Positions 33,356 to 42,516 of a stretch of 64,000 nucleotides of DNA are shown here, piece after piece. The notes beneath the pieces are model-generated. The model saw only the letters and a list, made by a program, of their open reading frames with translations, made no database searches and was not told the DNA's origin. The translations under genes and the position numbers were made by a program. The first letter of the stretch is position 1, and each line of letters begins with the position of its first letter. The stretch is from Paractinoplanes ferrugineus (lineage in GTDB: Bacteria; Actinomycetota; Actinomycetes; Mycobacteriales; Micromonosporaceae): positions 210,574 to 274,573 of the forward strand of contig NZ_BOMM01000008.1 of the NCBI RefSeq assembly GCF_016862195.1. Reading direction: 5' to 3'.

Positions 33356-35161
33356 ATGCGCTTGCGAAACTGGATCACGGTTGTGATCTCGGTTCTGCTG
33401 CTGGCCGCGGCCGGCACGGTCGGCTTTCTGGTGAACCGGTCCGCGTTGCGCGCGGCCGATTCGGTGCACCGGTCCGACTCCCAGGCGCTGGCGGTCAACA
33501 ACGGCCTGCTGACCAAGCAGTTGCAGCTTCTCTCGGCCAAGGAACTCTCGTCCTTCCTCGCCGATCATGTGCTGCACCTGGGCCGCAACAGTGCCGCCGA
33601 CAGGCAGACCCTGGCGACGCTGGTCGCCAAGAGCTCCACGTTCGCGTACGGCGCGCTGATCACCGACCTGAGTGGCGACGTACTCACCGCGAGCCGGGCC
33701 AGTGGCCTGCCGGCGCCGACCGACGAGGCCTGGAAGCCGCTGCGGGCGGCCCTGCTGGCCGGGCAGCCCGGGTTCTCCTCGATCATGAAGGTGGGCGACA
33801 CCTACCTGGAGGCGGTGGCGGTGCCGATCGTGGTCGGCGAGGCCCCGGCGGGCCTGCTCATCGGCCTGAACGCGGTCGCGTCGACCTCCCTTCAGCAGTA
33901 CCTGGAAACGCTCAAGGACGACACCCACACGACGGTGGTGGCCGACTCGACAGGCACGATCGCCGCCACCGACGACGCCGGCGCGGTCGGTTCGAAGGTG
34001 GCCGATCGGATCCGCCAGGCGATCTCCGGCGCCCCGACCACCGGCACGTTCGTCGAATACGAGGCCGGTGGGACCGGCATGGTCGCGATCGTGGTCGGGC
34101 AGCTGCCGGGCGGCTACGCCTATGTGCGGACCCAGACCAAGGTGTCGTTCGACGGCGCCGTGCACGCCAAGAGCCAGACCCTGAACATGACGCTGCTCGC
34201 GATGCTGCTGATCGGCGTGGCCGCGGTGTTGATGCTCGGTTACCGCACGACTGTGCAGCGCCGCCGGGCCGACGAGCGGTTCCAGGCCCTCTTCCAGCAC
34301 GCCCCCGACATGGTGTCGGTGCTCGACCTGGGCGGCCGGATCGCGTACTCGAGCCCGAGCGCCGGCGCGATCCTGGGCTTCCCGACCGGCCGGCTGGTCG
34401 GCACGAGCGTCTTCGACATCGTGCACCCGGACGATCGCTCCTACATGGTTCAGCAGTTCGCCGAGCTGATGAAGGAGAAGAACGGCGTGCTGCGGCTGCA
34501 GTGCCGGGTGCGGCCGGCGACCGGCGAATACCGCTGGTTCGAGTTCACCGCCTCCAACCAGATGGACAATCCGTCGCTGGCCGGCATCGTCATCAACGCC
34601 CGTGACATCTCGGAGAACCGGGCGTTCCAGGAGCGGCTCGAGTTCGAGGCGCAGCACGACGCGCTCACCGGCCTGCCGAACCGCCGGCGCATGCAGGACG
34701 TGCTCGGGGCCAGCCTGCGGTACGACTCGGTGGCGGTGCTCTTCGTCGACCTCGACGGCTTCAAGCCGGTGAACGACGCGCACGGCCACGAGGCCGGCGA
34801 CGAACTCCTGCGCCAGGTGGCGGCCCGGCTGAGTTCTTGTGTACGGGAGGGCGACGTGCTCTCCCGGGTCGGCGGCGACGAGTTCGTCGTGCTGATGCCG
34901 GGCGTGCTCGACCCCGGCGCCGTCGAGGCGACCAGCTCCCGGATCCGCTCGGCGATCGAGGCCCCGTTCGTGATCGACGGCAACGAGGTGCGGATCGGCG
35001 CGAGCGTCGGCGTGCACCTGGCTCCGCTCGCCTGCGACCCCGACGAGGCGCTGCGGGCGGCCGACCACGCGATGTACACGATCAAGAAGGCCGGCGGCGG
35101 TCGAGCGCTGGGTGAGCCGGTGGTCGCGGGGGTCAGCGGGAGGCACCGCGCCGAGCCGTGA
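33356..35161 (+). CDS. membrane PAS-GGDEF diguanylate cyclase
   Basis: 601 residues: helix 1 (about 6-28), an extracellular sensing domain (about 30-275, double-Cache-like, with FSSIMKVGDTYLEAVAVPI), helix 2 (about 277-298), PAS domain (about 308-425, with FQALFQHAPDMVSVLD and FDIVHPDDR), and GGDEF domain (about 432-590). The GGDEF motif at residue 506 is intact, with REGD five residues upstream forming the RxxD product-inhibition site. It should make c-di-GMP in response to an outside ligand. ATG with GGAGG 9 bases before it. Second GGDEF protein in the window, and this one looks fully competent. Confidence 0.92.
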   Translation: MRLRNWITVVISVLLLAAAGTVGFLVNRSALRAADSVHRSDSQALAVNNGLLTKQLQLLSAKELSSFLADHVLHLGRNSAADRQTLATLVAKSSTFAYGALITDLSGDVLTASRASGLPAPTDEAWKPLRAALLAGQPGFSSIMKVGDTYLEAVAVPIVVGEAPAGLLIGLNAVASTSLQQYLETLKDDTHTTVVADSTGTIAATDDAGAVGSKVADRIRQAISGAPTTGTFVEYEAGGTGMVAIVVGQLPGGYAYVRTQTKVSFDGAVHAKSQTLNMTLLAMLLIGVAAVLMLGYRTTVQRRRADERFQALFQHAPDMVSVLDLGGRIAYSSPSAGAILGFPTGRLVGTSVFDIVHPDDRSYMVQQFAELMKEKNGVLRLQCRVRPATGEYRWFEFTASNQMDNPSLAGIVINARDISENRAFQERLEFEAQHDALTGLPNRRRMQDVLGASLRYDSVAVLFVDLDGFKPVNDAHGHEAGDELLRQVAARLSSCVREGDVLSRVGGDEFVVLMPGVLDPGAVEATSSRIRSAIEAPFVIDGNEVRIGASVGVHLAPLACDPDEALRAADHAMYTIKKAGGGRALGEPVVAGVSGRHRAEP

Positions 35162-35201
35162 GAGGGCACACTGGGGGTCTGATGACGAAAGGTGGCCCCC
35201 G

Positions 35202-36917
35202 GTGTCCCGGATCCTCTCTCGGCGTGACCTCGACTTCCTGCTCTACGAGTGGCTCGGCGTCGAGGCGCTGACCTCGCGGGAGCGCTTCGCCGAGCACTCG
35301 CGGGAGACGTTCGACGCGTTCCTCGACGTGTCGGCCCGGATCGCCGAGCGCGACTTCGCCCCGCACAACCGGCGAGCCGACCTGGTCGAGCCGACCTTCG
35401 ACGGCGAGCGGGTGACGATCATCCCGGAGGTCGCGGCGGCGCTGGCCGTGTTCAACGAGTCCGGCCTGCTGTCGGCCGGCCTGGACGCCGAGGTGGGCGG
35501 CCTGCAGCTGCCCCACGTCGTGGCCCGCGCCTGCTTCATGTGGTTCCAGGCGGCCAACATCGCCACGGCGTCCTATCCGATGCTGTCCATCGGCAACGCG
35601 AGCCTGCTCCTCGCGCACGGCACGCCGGAGCAGATCGAGACCTACGCCAAGCCGATCCTCGACGGCCGTTTCACCGGCACGATGTGCCTGTCCGAGCCGC
35701 AGGCCGGCTCGTCGCTGAGCGACGTGACGACCCGGGCCACCCCGTCCCCGGACGGCAGCTACCGGGTGACCGGCAGCAAGATGTGGATCTCCGGCGGGGA
35801 CCACGAGCTGAGCGAGACGATCGTGCATCTGGTGCTCGCTCGGGTGGCCGGCGCCCCGCCCGGGGTGAAGAGCCTGTCGCTGTTCGTCGTGCCCAAGCAC
35901 CACGTGGCGGCGGACGGCACGGTCGGCGAGCGCAACGGCGTGGCGCTGTCCGGGCTCAACCACAAGATGGGCTATCGGGGTACGACCAACGCGGTGCTCT
36001 CGTTCGAGGACGCCACAGGTTACCTGGTGGGGCAGGAGGGACACGGCCTCGCCTACATGTTCCACATGATGAACGAGGCGCGGATCGGGGTGGGCGCGGG
36101 CGCGGTGGCCCTCGGCTACACCGGTTACCTGCACGCCCTCGACTACGCGCGCGAGCGTCTGCAGGGGCGGCCGGTGGCGGCCAAGGACCCGGCGGCGCCA
36201 CCGGTGCCGATCGTCGAGCATCCGGACGTACGCCGCATGTTGCTCGCCTCCAAGGCGTACGTCGAGGGGGGTCTCGCCCTGGTGCTCTATGCGGCGAAGC
36301 TGCTGGACGAGTCGTCGGCCGAGAACGACCTGCTGCTCGATGTGCTGACCCCGATCGTCAAGGCGTGGCCGTCGCAGTGGTGCCGGCTCGCCAACGATCA
36401 CGCGATCCAGATCCACGGCGGTTACGGATACACCCGCGAATATCCGGTGGAGCAGTTCTACCGGGACAACCGGCTGAACTCGATCCACGAGGGCACCGAC
36501 GGCATCCAGGGTCTCGACCTGCTCGGCCGCAAGGTGCTCATGAAGGACGGGGCGGGGCTGGCCCTGCTCCTGGACCGCATCCGGGACGTCGCCCGGCGCA
36601 GTGAGCTGGGCGAGCGGGTCGTCGAGGTCGCCGACCGGGTCGCCACCACCACCGCCAAGCTGTGGGCCGACGGGAACCCGACGGTGGCCCTCGCCAACTC
36701 GACCGCCTACCTCGACGCCGTCGGCCACCTCGTGATCGCCTGGATGTGGCTGTCGCAGCTCGAAGCCGTCGGGGACAAGACCGGCGATTTCTATGCGGGC
36801 AAACGCCTCGCCGCCCGCTATTTCATCACCCACGAGCTACCCCGCACCGGCCCGCTGCTCGACCTGCTCGACTCGCGCGACACCCTGCTGGCCGACCTCG
36901 ACCCGGCCACGTTGTGA
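35202..36917 (+). CDS. acyl-CoA dehydrogenase
   Basis: 571-residue FAD enzyme of the larger acyl-CoA dehydrogenase type (FadE5-like, with an additional C-terminal domain). Motifs: MCLSEPQAGSSLSDVTTRA (near 165), KMWISGGDHELSE, the HMMNEARIGVGAGAVALGY helix, QIHGGYGYTREYPVEQFYR, and the catalytic base in SIHEGTDGIQ (near 430). It oxidises acyl-CoA to enoyl-CoA in beta-oxidation; chain length is not readable. GTG start after AAAGGTGG. Its stop overlaps the next start in GTGA, an unexpected coupling to a DNA-repair-type protein. Confidence 0.92.
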   Translation: MSRILSRRDLDFLLYEWLGVEALTSRERFAEHSRETFDAFLDVSARIAERDFAPHNRRADLVEPTFDGERVTIIPEVAAALAVFNESGLLSAGLDAEVGGLQLPHVVARACFMWFQAANIATASYPMLSIGNASLLLAHGTPEQIETYAKPILDGRFTGTMCLSEPQAGSSLSDVTTRATPSPDGSYRVTGSKMWISGGDHELSETIVHLVLARVAGAPPGVKSLSLFVVPKHHVAADGTVGERNGVALSGLNHKMGYRGTTNAVLSFEDATGYLVGQEGHGLAYMFHMMNEARIGVGAGAVALGYTGYLHALDYARERLQGRPVAAKDPAAPPVPIVEHPDVRRMLLASKAYVEGGLALVLYAAKLLDESSAENDLLLDVLTPIVKAWPSQWCRLANDHAIQIHGGYGYTREYPVEQFYRDNRLNSIHEGTDGIQGLDLLGRKVLMKDGAGLALLLDRIRDVARRSELGERVVEVADRVATTTAKLWADGNPTVALANSTAYLDAVGHLVIAWMWLSQLEAVGDKTGDFYAGKRLAARYFITHELPRTGPLLDLLDSRDTLLADLDPATL

Positions 36918-37867
36918 GCACTTCGACCACGGTCGAGGCCGGTGACCTCGAGGTCCGCGTCTCCAACCCGGACCGGATCTATTTCCCGGATCTCGGGCTG
37001 ACCAAGCTCGACCTGGTCAACTACTACCTGGCGGTCGGCGACGGCATCGTGCGGGCGCTGCGTGAGCGGCCGTGCATGATGCACCGTTTCCCGGCCGGCC
37101 TGGCCGGCGACAAGGTGCACCAGAAGCGCGTGCCGAACGGTGCGCCGCCCTGGCTCGAGACGGTGCGGGTGACGTTCCCGCGCTATCACCGGCACGCCGA
37201 CGAGCTGTGCGTGACCAAGCTGGCCGACGTCATCTGGGCGGTGCAGATGTCGACCGTCGAGTTCCACCCGTGGAACTCGCGCCGCGCCGACACCGAGAAA
37301 CCCGACGAGTGGCGCATCGACCTCGACCCGATGCCGGGGTGCTCCTACGACCGGGTGCGCCGGGTCGCCGGGGTGGCCCGTGAGGTTCTCGACGAGCTCG
37401 GCATCACCGGCTATCCGAAGACGTCCGGCGGTCGTGGCCTGCACATCTATGTGCGGATCAAGCCGGAGTGGGAGTTCGGCGAGGTGCGCCGGGCGGCCCT
37501 GGCGTTCGCCCGCGAGGTGGAGCGCCGCGCCCCCGACGAGGTGACGACGACCTGGTGGCGCAAGGACCGCGACCCGGCGAAGCTGTTCGTCGACTACAAC
37601 CAGAACGCCCGCGACCACACGATCGCGAGTGCCTACTCGGTCCGGGGCGTCCCGGCCGCGACGGTCTCCACCCCGATCGACTGGGCCGAGATCGCCGACG
37701 CCGACCCGCGGGACTTCACCATCCAGACCGTCCCGGCGCGCTTCGCCCGGTTGGGTGACCTGCACGCCAGGATCGACGACGTCGCCCACGATCTCAAGCC
37801 GCTGCTGGAGTGGGCCGACCGCGACGGCCTTGCCGTGGACGAGGCGGAGGCGGAGGCGGAGAGCTAG
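36914..37867 (+). CDS. stand-alone LigD-type polymerase/primase
   Basis: 317 residues forming only the polymerase (PolDom) part of LigD, of the archaeo-eukaryotic primase fold, with no ligase or nuclease domain. Visible: VSNPDRIYFPDLGLTK, KRVPNGAPPWLETV, the metal aspartates in WRIDLDPMPG, SGGRGLHIYVRI (catalytic histidine), and FVDYNQNARDHTIASAYS. Stand-alone copies fill gaps with ribonucleotides in non-homologous end joining or stationary-phase repair and normally work with Ku and a separate ligase, neither of which is in this window. GTG start overlaps the acyl-CoA dehydrogenase stop by 4 bases. Acidic repeat EAEAEAES at the end. Confidence 0.92.
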   Translation: MSTSTTVEAGDLEVRVSNPDRIYFPDLGLTKLDLVNYYLAVGDGIVRALRERPCMMHRFPAGLAGDKVHQKRVPNGAPPWLETVRVTFPRYHRHADELCVTKLADVIWAVQMSTVEFHPWNSRRADTEKPDEWRIDLDPMPGCSYDRVRRVAGVAREVLDELGITGYPKTSGGRGLHIYVRIKPEWEFGEVRRAALAFAREVERRAPDEVTTTWWRKDRDPAKLFVDYNQNARDHTIASAYSVRGVPAATVSTPIDWAEIADADPRDFTIQTVPARFARLGDLHARIDDVAHDLKPLLEWADRDGLAVDEAEAEAES

Positions 37868-39048
37868 GGCTTGTAGGCGACCGAGGGGTCGAGCAGGCGC
37901 GCCCACGACGGGATCCACTGCGGGGCCCGCGCGTTGACCTCCTCCGCCAGGTTGGTGCGCCACGGGCCGGACACGCCGTCGTCCTCCCACCACCAGGGCC
38001 ACGAGTCGTAGCGCCGCTCCACGCGTACCTCACTGGTGGTCGTCTCCACCCGCAGCCACAGCCATCGCCCGTACCGTGGATCGGCCTCCGCCCGCCGCAG
38101 CGCCCGCGCCAGGTCGGTGAGCTCGCGGAACGACTGCCAGCGCGGCTCGTCGGCGCGCTCGGCCGGTGGATGGTCGCCGGGTTGCGCGCTGAGGCTGGTG
38201 GCGTCGGCGTAGACGAGCACGGTGCACCGTTCGGGGTTGCGCGTGCGCATCCAGTCGACCAGGGCGTCCAGCGCGTCGGTGACCGGCGGAGCGGGTCGCC
38301 GCAGCTCGGTCGCGTCGCGCAGGGCCGTCCAGACGAGGCGGTCGTGCTCGCCCTCGCTGAGCCGCCGCACCCGCCGCATCGCCGGCCGCTCGCCCGGCTG
38401 GATGCGCGGCGGGCGGGTGCCCGCCGTGATGCCGCCCCGCCCGGCCGCGAACAGCGCCTTGGCCAGGTCGAGCGACTCGACGCGGCCCAGGAGCCGCTCG
38501 AAGGCTCCCGCCGAGACCTCGCCGCGGACCGCCGCGGACAGCAGTTTCTCGGAGGCGTCGCGCACCTCGTCGCGCTCGGCCGGGGTGGGCAGCTCGTGCC
38601 GCCCCCAGTCGGTGATGATGTCGGCGAGCTCGCGCAGGGTGTTCTCGGTGCTGAGCACGGCGCCGACCGTCGGCACCAGGCCGTCGCCGATCCGATCCGA
38701 ATATCGAGCGCGGGACCAGCGCCCCTCGGCGTGCCAGACGACGAAGCCGAGATCGTCGAGCTCGGTCAGCTCGTCCCACGGCAGCCAGTCGGGCGAGCCG
38801 TGGAGCACGTCGATCGGCGGGTCGGCGCTTTTCGTCGCACTGTGTTCGCGGTCATAGCCGAACAGCACCGCCCGGGCGCCGTCGAGCAGCGCGAGCCGGG
38901 CCCAGCTGCCCCCGTGGTCGTCGTGGTGGGCGCCCCGGTCGTCGACGAACCAGACGTCCGCGTAACCGATCCCGGTGAGCGCGGCGGCAATCGTCGCCCA
39001 TCGGGTCCAGAGCAAGCCGGGCGCGGGGAGGTCCACGTCGGTGAGCAT
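37864..39048 (-). CDS. conserved-looking protein of unknown function
   Basis: 394-residue soluble protein without signal or membrane helix. Unusually rich in Trp, Asp and Arg. The N-terminal half has GYADVWFVDDRGAHHDDHGGSW-like residues (shown shortened: GIGYADVWFVDDRG) and PDWLPWDELTELDDLGFVVW; the C-terminal third has VLVYADATSLSAQ, RYGRWLWLRVETTTSEVRVE and RRYDSWPWWWEDDG. The last part recalls DUF600/YezG-like immunity proteins in its Trp-rich RRYDSWP style, but the match is weak. Its stop overlaps the LigD-polymerase stop. ATG start. Confidence 0.6.
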   Translation of the reverse strand: MLTDVDLPAPGLLWTRWATIAAALTGIGYADVWFVDDRGAHHDDHGGSWARLALLDGARAVLFGYDREHSATKSADPPIDVLHGSPDWLPWDELTELDDLGFVVWHAEGRWSRARYSDRIGDGLVPTVGAVLSTENTLRELADIITDWGRHELPTPAERDEVRDASEKLLSAAVRGEVSAGAFERLLGRVESLDLAKALFAAGRGGITAGTRPPRIQPGERPAMRRVRRLSEGEHDRLVWTALRDATELRRPAPPVTDALDALVDWMRTRNPERCTVLVYADATSLSAQPGDHPPAERADEPRWQSFRELTDLARALRRAEADPRYGRWLWLRVETTTSEVRVERRYDSWPWWWEDDGVSGPWRTNLAEEVNARAPQWIPSWARLLDPSVAYKP

Positions 39049-39170
39049 CCGTCCACTGTGCCATGGAGCATGCCGGTTGCAGGACGGTGGTAACGACCTG
39101 ACCTTGGTAAGCCGACCGGGTGGGCGGGCGATGGGACAACCGGCCCCCTGAACCCGACCGGAAACGGATC

Positions 39171-39872
39171 ATGCTTACCCACGCCCTCGGCTGCCTCGGC
39201 GCCGCGCTTTCCATGTCCCTGTCCTGGCCCCAGGTCTACAAGTCCTGCGTACAGCGTCGCACCGGCGGTCTCTCGCCGACGGCCGGCGCGCTCGGGGTGG
39301 CGATGCCCCTCGGGTGGATCACCTACGGACTGCTGAGCGGTGAACGGATCCAGATCATCACCAACACCGTCACCGGCACGGCGGGCCTGCTGATCGTGGT
39401 GGCGCTGCTCGCCACCCAGCCCGCGCTGCGCTCGGTGCGGTCCCTGCGGGTGAGCCTGGGTGCCTTCGGCGGCGTCGTGCTGATGCTTGCGCTGAGCGGT
39501 CTGGCGGCGGCTCTTCCGGCCGTACGCGGGACGCAGGTCGCCCCGGTTCTCGGTCTGGTGCTGGCGATCGTGTCGGTGCTCTCGGCCGTTCCGCAGCCGC
39601 TGGCCCTGCTGCGCGACCGGCGTCAGGACCTGTCCGGCCTCTCCGCGTTGCGCTGGCGGCTGGGTGCCGCGGCGAGCGCGTCCTGGTTCGCCTACGGGCT
39701 GCTCACCGGTCAGCTGGGGGTGGCCACGTCGGCCACGGCCGGGCTGCTCAGCACGCTGACCGTGTGCACCATCCTCTTCTTGCGCAGGGAGCCCCAGCCG
39801 GTCCGGGAGTTCACCCACGGCCACTGGCGTGCCTCGATCACCACCCGCAACCTTTCGATGGCCGGGATCTGA
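39171..39872 (+). CDS. PQ-loop / SemiSWEET-like membrane protein
   Basis: 233 residues with seven hydrophobic helices in two three-helix halves. Each half begins with a PQ motif: SWPQVYKSC (near 16) and AVPQPLALL (near 142), each followed by a GLS motif (TGGLSP, LSGLSAL). This is the SWEET/PQ-loop layout used for sugars, amino acids or other small solutes. Cargo is unknown. ATG start with a weak ribosome site. Confidence 0.82.
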   Translation: MLTHALGCLGAALSMSLSWPQVYKSCVQRRTGGLSPTAGALGVAMPLGWITYGLLSGERIQIITNTVTGTAGLLIVVALLATQPALRSVRSLRVSLGAFGGVVLMLALSGLAAALPAVRGTQVAPVLGLVLAIVSVLSAVPQPLALLRDRRQDLSGLSALRWRLGAAASASWFAYGLLTGQLGVATSATAGLLSTLTVCTILFLRREPQPVREFTHGHWRASITTRNLSMAGI

Positions 39873-39877
39873 CCTTC

Positions 39878-40012
39878 TCAGGGTGCTCGGAAGCCTCCGT
39901 CCGTCGGTTTCCAGTCGGCGCTGTCGCGCGAGTCGCAGACCCGGCCGGTCATCGAGGCGAGGGTGATGAGCAGGAAAAAGACTACGAGTCCGAGTGTCAT
40001 GCCGAAGAGCAT
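39878..40012 (-). CDS. small single-helix membrane protein
   Basis: A 44-residue frame gives one strong membrane helix (GMTLGLVVFFLLITLASM) and a polar tail, VCDSRDSADWKPTDGGFRAP. Its 3' end lies 5 bp after the convergent PQ-loop gene. A second in-frame ATG is four codons on. The ribosome site is weak, but composition and helix are unlike a random shadow frame. Function unknown. Confidence 0.5.
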   Translation of the reverse strand: MLFGMTLGLVVFFLLITLASMTGRVCDSRDSADWKPTDGGFRAP

Positions 40013-40093
40013 TCGCGCTCTCGTCCATGGTCGACAGTGGCAGTGATGCCACACCTCTACAAAATCCTGCCAACCGGCCGTATGCTCCGTCAC

Positions 40094-41050
40094 ATGCTTC
40101 GCAACGTCGCCGTTCTGGCGCTGCCCGACGTGGCGGTCTTCGAGCTCGGCGTGCTCTGCGAGCTGTTCGGTTACGACCGCACCGCCGAAGGCCTGCCGGG
40201 TTACGACTTCGCGGTCTGCTCGGCCGACGGCGACCCGGTCACCACGCACGCCGGCTTCGACATCGCGGTCCACCACGACCTGTCCCGCCTCGACGAGGCC
40301 GACCTGATCGCGATCGGGCCCTACGGCTTCCGCGAGTGGCAGCCGGCGCCCGAGGTGATCGGCGCCCTGCGGCGCGCGCACGAGCGCGGCGCGTGGGTGA
40401 TGAGCGTCTGCACCGGCGCGTTCGCCCTCGGCGCGGCCGGCCTGCTCGACGGCCGCCGCTGCACCACCCACTGGCTGCACACCGCGCGCCTGGCCGAGCG
40501 TTTTCCCACCGCCAAGATCGACCCCGACGTGCTGTACGTGCAGGACGGCAAGATCCTCACCAGTGCCGGCACGGCCGCGAGCGTCGACGCCGGCCTGCAC
40601 CTGGTGCGCCAGGAGCACGGCTCCGCGGTCGCCACCATGCTGGCCCGGCGCATGGTGGTGCCGCCGCATCGGGAGGGCGGCCAGGCGCAATACATCGAGA
40701 CCCCGCTGCAGCCGATCCAGTGCGAGACACTCCAGCCGGTGCTCACCCAGGTGCTCGGCTCGCTCGACCAGCCGCACACCGTCGAGACGATGGCCGACCT
40801 GGCGCACATGGCACCGCGGACGTTCGCCCGGAAATTCCGTGGCGAGACCGGGGCCACCCCGCACGACTGGCTCACCGGCCAGCGCCTGCTCCTCGCCCGC
40901 CGCCTGCTCGAGGACTCCGACCTCGGCGTCGAGGCGATCGCCGGGCGCACCGGTTTCGGCAGCGCCGCCACACTGCGTCACCACTTCGCCCAGCGGCTGT
41001 CCACCACCCCGCAGGCCTACCGCGGGACGTTCCGGTCACAGCCGGTGTGA
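40094..41050 (+). CDS. GlxA-type transcriptional regulator (PfpI + AraC)
   Basis: 318 residues: an N-terminal DJ-1/PfpI-like domain (about 1-175) with the elbow cysteine in SVCTGAFALGAAG, and a C-terminal AraC helix-turn-helix pair (about 215-315: VETMADLAHMAPRTFARKFR, GVEAIAGRTGFGSAATLRHH). These regulators often sense amines, nitrogen compounds or arginine. ATG; TATGCT stands 7 bases upstream, which would suit a leaderless mRNA, and another in-frame ATG lies inside that hexamer. The zwf gene follows after 30 bp and could be co-transcribed. Confidence 0.88.
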   Translation: MLRNVAVLALPDVAVFELGVLCELFGYDRTAEGLPGYDFAVCSADGDPVTTHAGFDIAVHHDLSRLDEADLIAIGPYGFREWQPAPEVIGALRRAHERGAWVMSVCTGAFALGAAGLLDGRRCTTHWLHTARLAERFPTAKIDPDVLYVQDGKILTSAGTAASVDAGLHLVRQEHGSAVATMLARRMVVPPHREGGQAQYIETPLQPIQCETLQPVLTQVLGSLDQPHTVETMADLAHMAPRTFARKFRGETGATPHDWLTGQRLLLARRLLEDSDLGVEAIAGRTGFGSAATLRHHFAQRLSTTPQAYRGTFRSQPV

Positions 41051-41080
41051 GCCGCCCCGGCTGCGGGAAAGCAGCCGGTC

Positions 41081-42463
41081 ATGACGGTTTTCGTGCTGTT
41101 CGGAGCCACCGGTGACCTGGCCCGGCGGATGGTTCTCCCGGCGTTCTACACCCTCGCGATCGAGGGTCTGCTGCCGGAGAAGTGGATCCTGGTCGGCAAC
41201 GGCCGCGGCGACGTCTCGCACGAGAACTTCCGCGAGCGCGTACGCGAGGCCCTCGAGGAATTCGGCCCGGCCCCCGGCAAGGGTCCGTGGCGTGAGTTCG
41301 CGAAGCGGCTGCGGTTCGCGGGCGGCGGCTTCAACACCGACTCGCCCGGCAGCCTGCTCGACGTGATCGCCGACGCGCGCGCGGAACTCGGAACGGACGC
41401 GCAGCTCGTGCACTATCTGGCGGTGCCGCCGGTGGCCTTCCCCGAGCTCACCAAGGCGCTCGGTGCGCACGGGCTCGCCGCCGGCTCGCGGGTCGTCTAC
41501 GAGAAGCCGTTCGGCACCTCGGCCGAAGGCTTCCGCAAGCTCAACCGTCAGGTCCACGGCGTGCTCGACGAGTCGCAGGTCTACCGGATCGACCACTTCC
41601 TGGGCAAGGAGGCCACCCAGCAGCTGCACGCGATGCGGTTCGCCAACACCGCGCTGGCCGCGCTCTGGAACCGCGAGCACGTCGAGAGCGTGCAGATCGA
41701 CGTGCCGGAGACGCTCGGCGTGGAGAATCGCGCGGAGTTCTACGACGCCACCGGCGCCACGCTCGACATGCTGGTCACGCACCTGTTCCAGGTGGCGGCC
41801 GAGGTCGCGATGGAACCGCCGGCGGCGCTGACCGCGGACTCCCTGCAGGCGGCCCGGGAGAAGGTGATCGCCAAGTTCCGGCCGATCGATCCCGCTGAGG
41901 CGGTGCTCGGGCAATATGCCGGTTACAAGGACATCAAAGGCATCAACCCCAAATCTCGCACCGATACGTACGTGGCGGCCAAGCTCTGGATCGACGGCCC
42001 GCGCTGGAAAGGCGTCCCGTTCCTGCTGCGTACGGGCAAGAAGATGGCGGCCGGCGAGCAGCGCGTGAGTCTGGTGCTGCGGACCCCGGCGGGCCCGTTC
42101 CGCAAGCTGCCGCCGCAGTCGAACGTGCTGTCGTTCTCGCTCGCCGGTTCCGGTGAGGTGGACCTGTCGCTGCTCGCCAAGCGGCCGGGCATCGCCGACG
42201 AGCTGGAGCCGGCCAAGGTCGCGCTGCCGTTGACCGCCGTGCCGGACGCCGACCCGCTCCCGCCGTACTCCCGCTTGATCCACGACGTGCTCGAGGGGGA
42301 CCGCGCGCTCTTCACCCGCCCGGACGGCCTGGCCGCCGCCTGGAAGGCGGTCCGGCCGCTGCTCGACTCGCCACCCCGCCCGGTCACCTATGCGACGGGT
42401 TCCTGGGGGCCGGCCAAGGCCCGCAAGCTGGCCGCCCCGCATCGCTGGCTCCTCGGTCAGTGA
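41081..42463 (+). CDS. zwf: glucose-6-phosphate dehydrogenase
   Basis: 460 residues, the usual length. N-terminal NADP motif GATGDLARR (residues 8-16), YEKPFGTSAEGF, and the substrate site RIDHFLGKEATQ (near 169, usually RIDHYLGKE) with catalytic histidine in VTHLFQVAAEV. Oxidises glucose 6-phosphate to 6-phosphogluconolactone, first step of the oxidative pentose-phosphate pathway. The usual actinobacterial neighbours (tal, tkt, opcA, pgl) are absent, so this is likely a second, stand-alone copy. Confidence 0.93.
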   Translation: MTVFVLFGATGDLARRMVLPAFYTLAIEGLLPEKWILVGNGRGDVSHENFRERVREALEEFGPAPGKGPWREFAKRLRFAGGGFNTDSPGSLLDVIADARAELGTDAQLVHYLAVPPVAFPELTKALGAHGLAAGSRVVYEKPFGTSAEGFRKLNRQVHGVLDESQVYRIDHFLGKEATQQLHAMRFANTALAALWNREHVESVQIDVPETLGVENRAEFYDATGATLDMLVTHLFQVAAEVAMEPPAALTADSLQAAREKVIAKFRPIDPAEAVLGQYAGYKDIKGINPKSRTDTYVAAKLWIDGPRWKGVPFLLRTGKKMAAGEQRVSLVLRTPAGPFRKLPPQSNVLSFSLAGSGEVDLSLLAKRPGIADELEPAKVALPLTAVPDADPLPPYSRLIHDVLEGDRALFTRPDGLAAAWKAVRPLLDSPPRPVTYATGSWGPAKARKLAAPHRWLLGQ

Positions 42464-42482
42464 CAAAAGGCAGCTAAAACTT

Positions 42483-42498
42483 GTCAGTCTGGACTGAC
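42483..42498. promoter_or_regulatory. MarR operator candidate and promoter
   Basis: GTCAGTC-TG-GACTGAC, a perfect 7-bp inverted repeat, overlapping a TTGTCA -35 box (42481-42486) and lying before TAGCTT (42505-42510, 18-bp spacer). A dimeric MarR bound here would block the promoter; autoregulation is expected. Confidence 0.7.
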
Positions 42499-42516
42499 TA
42501 GTTCTAGCTTGGAGGC

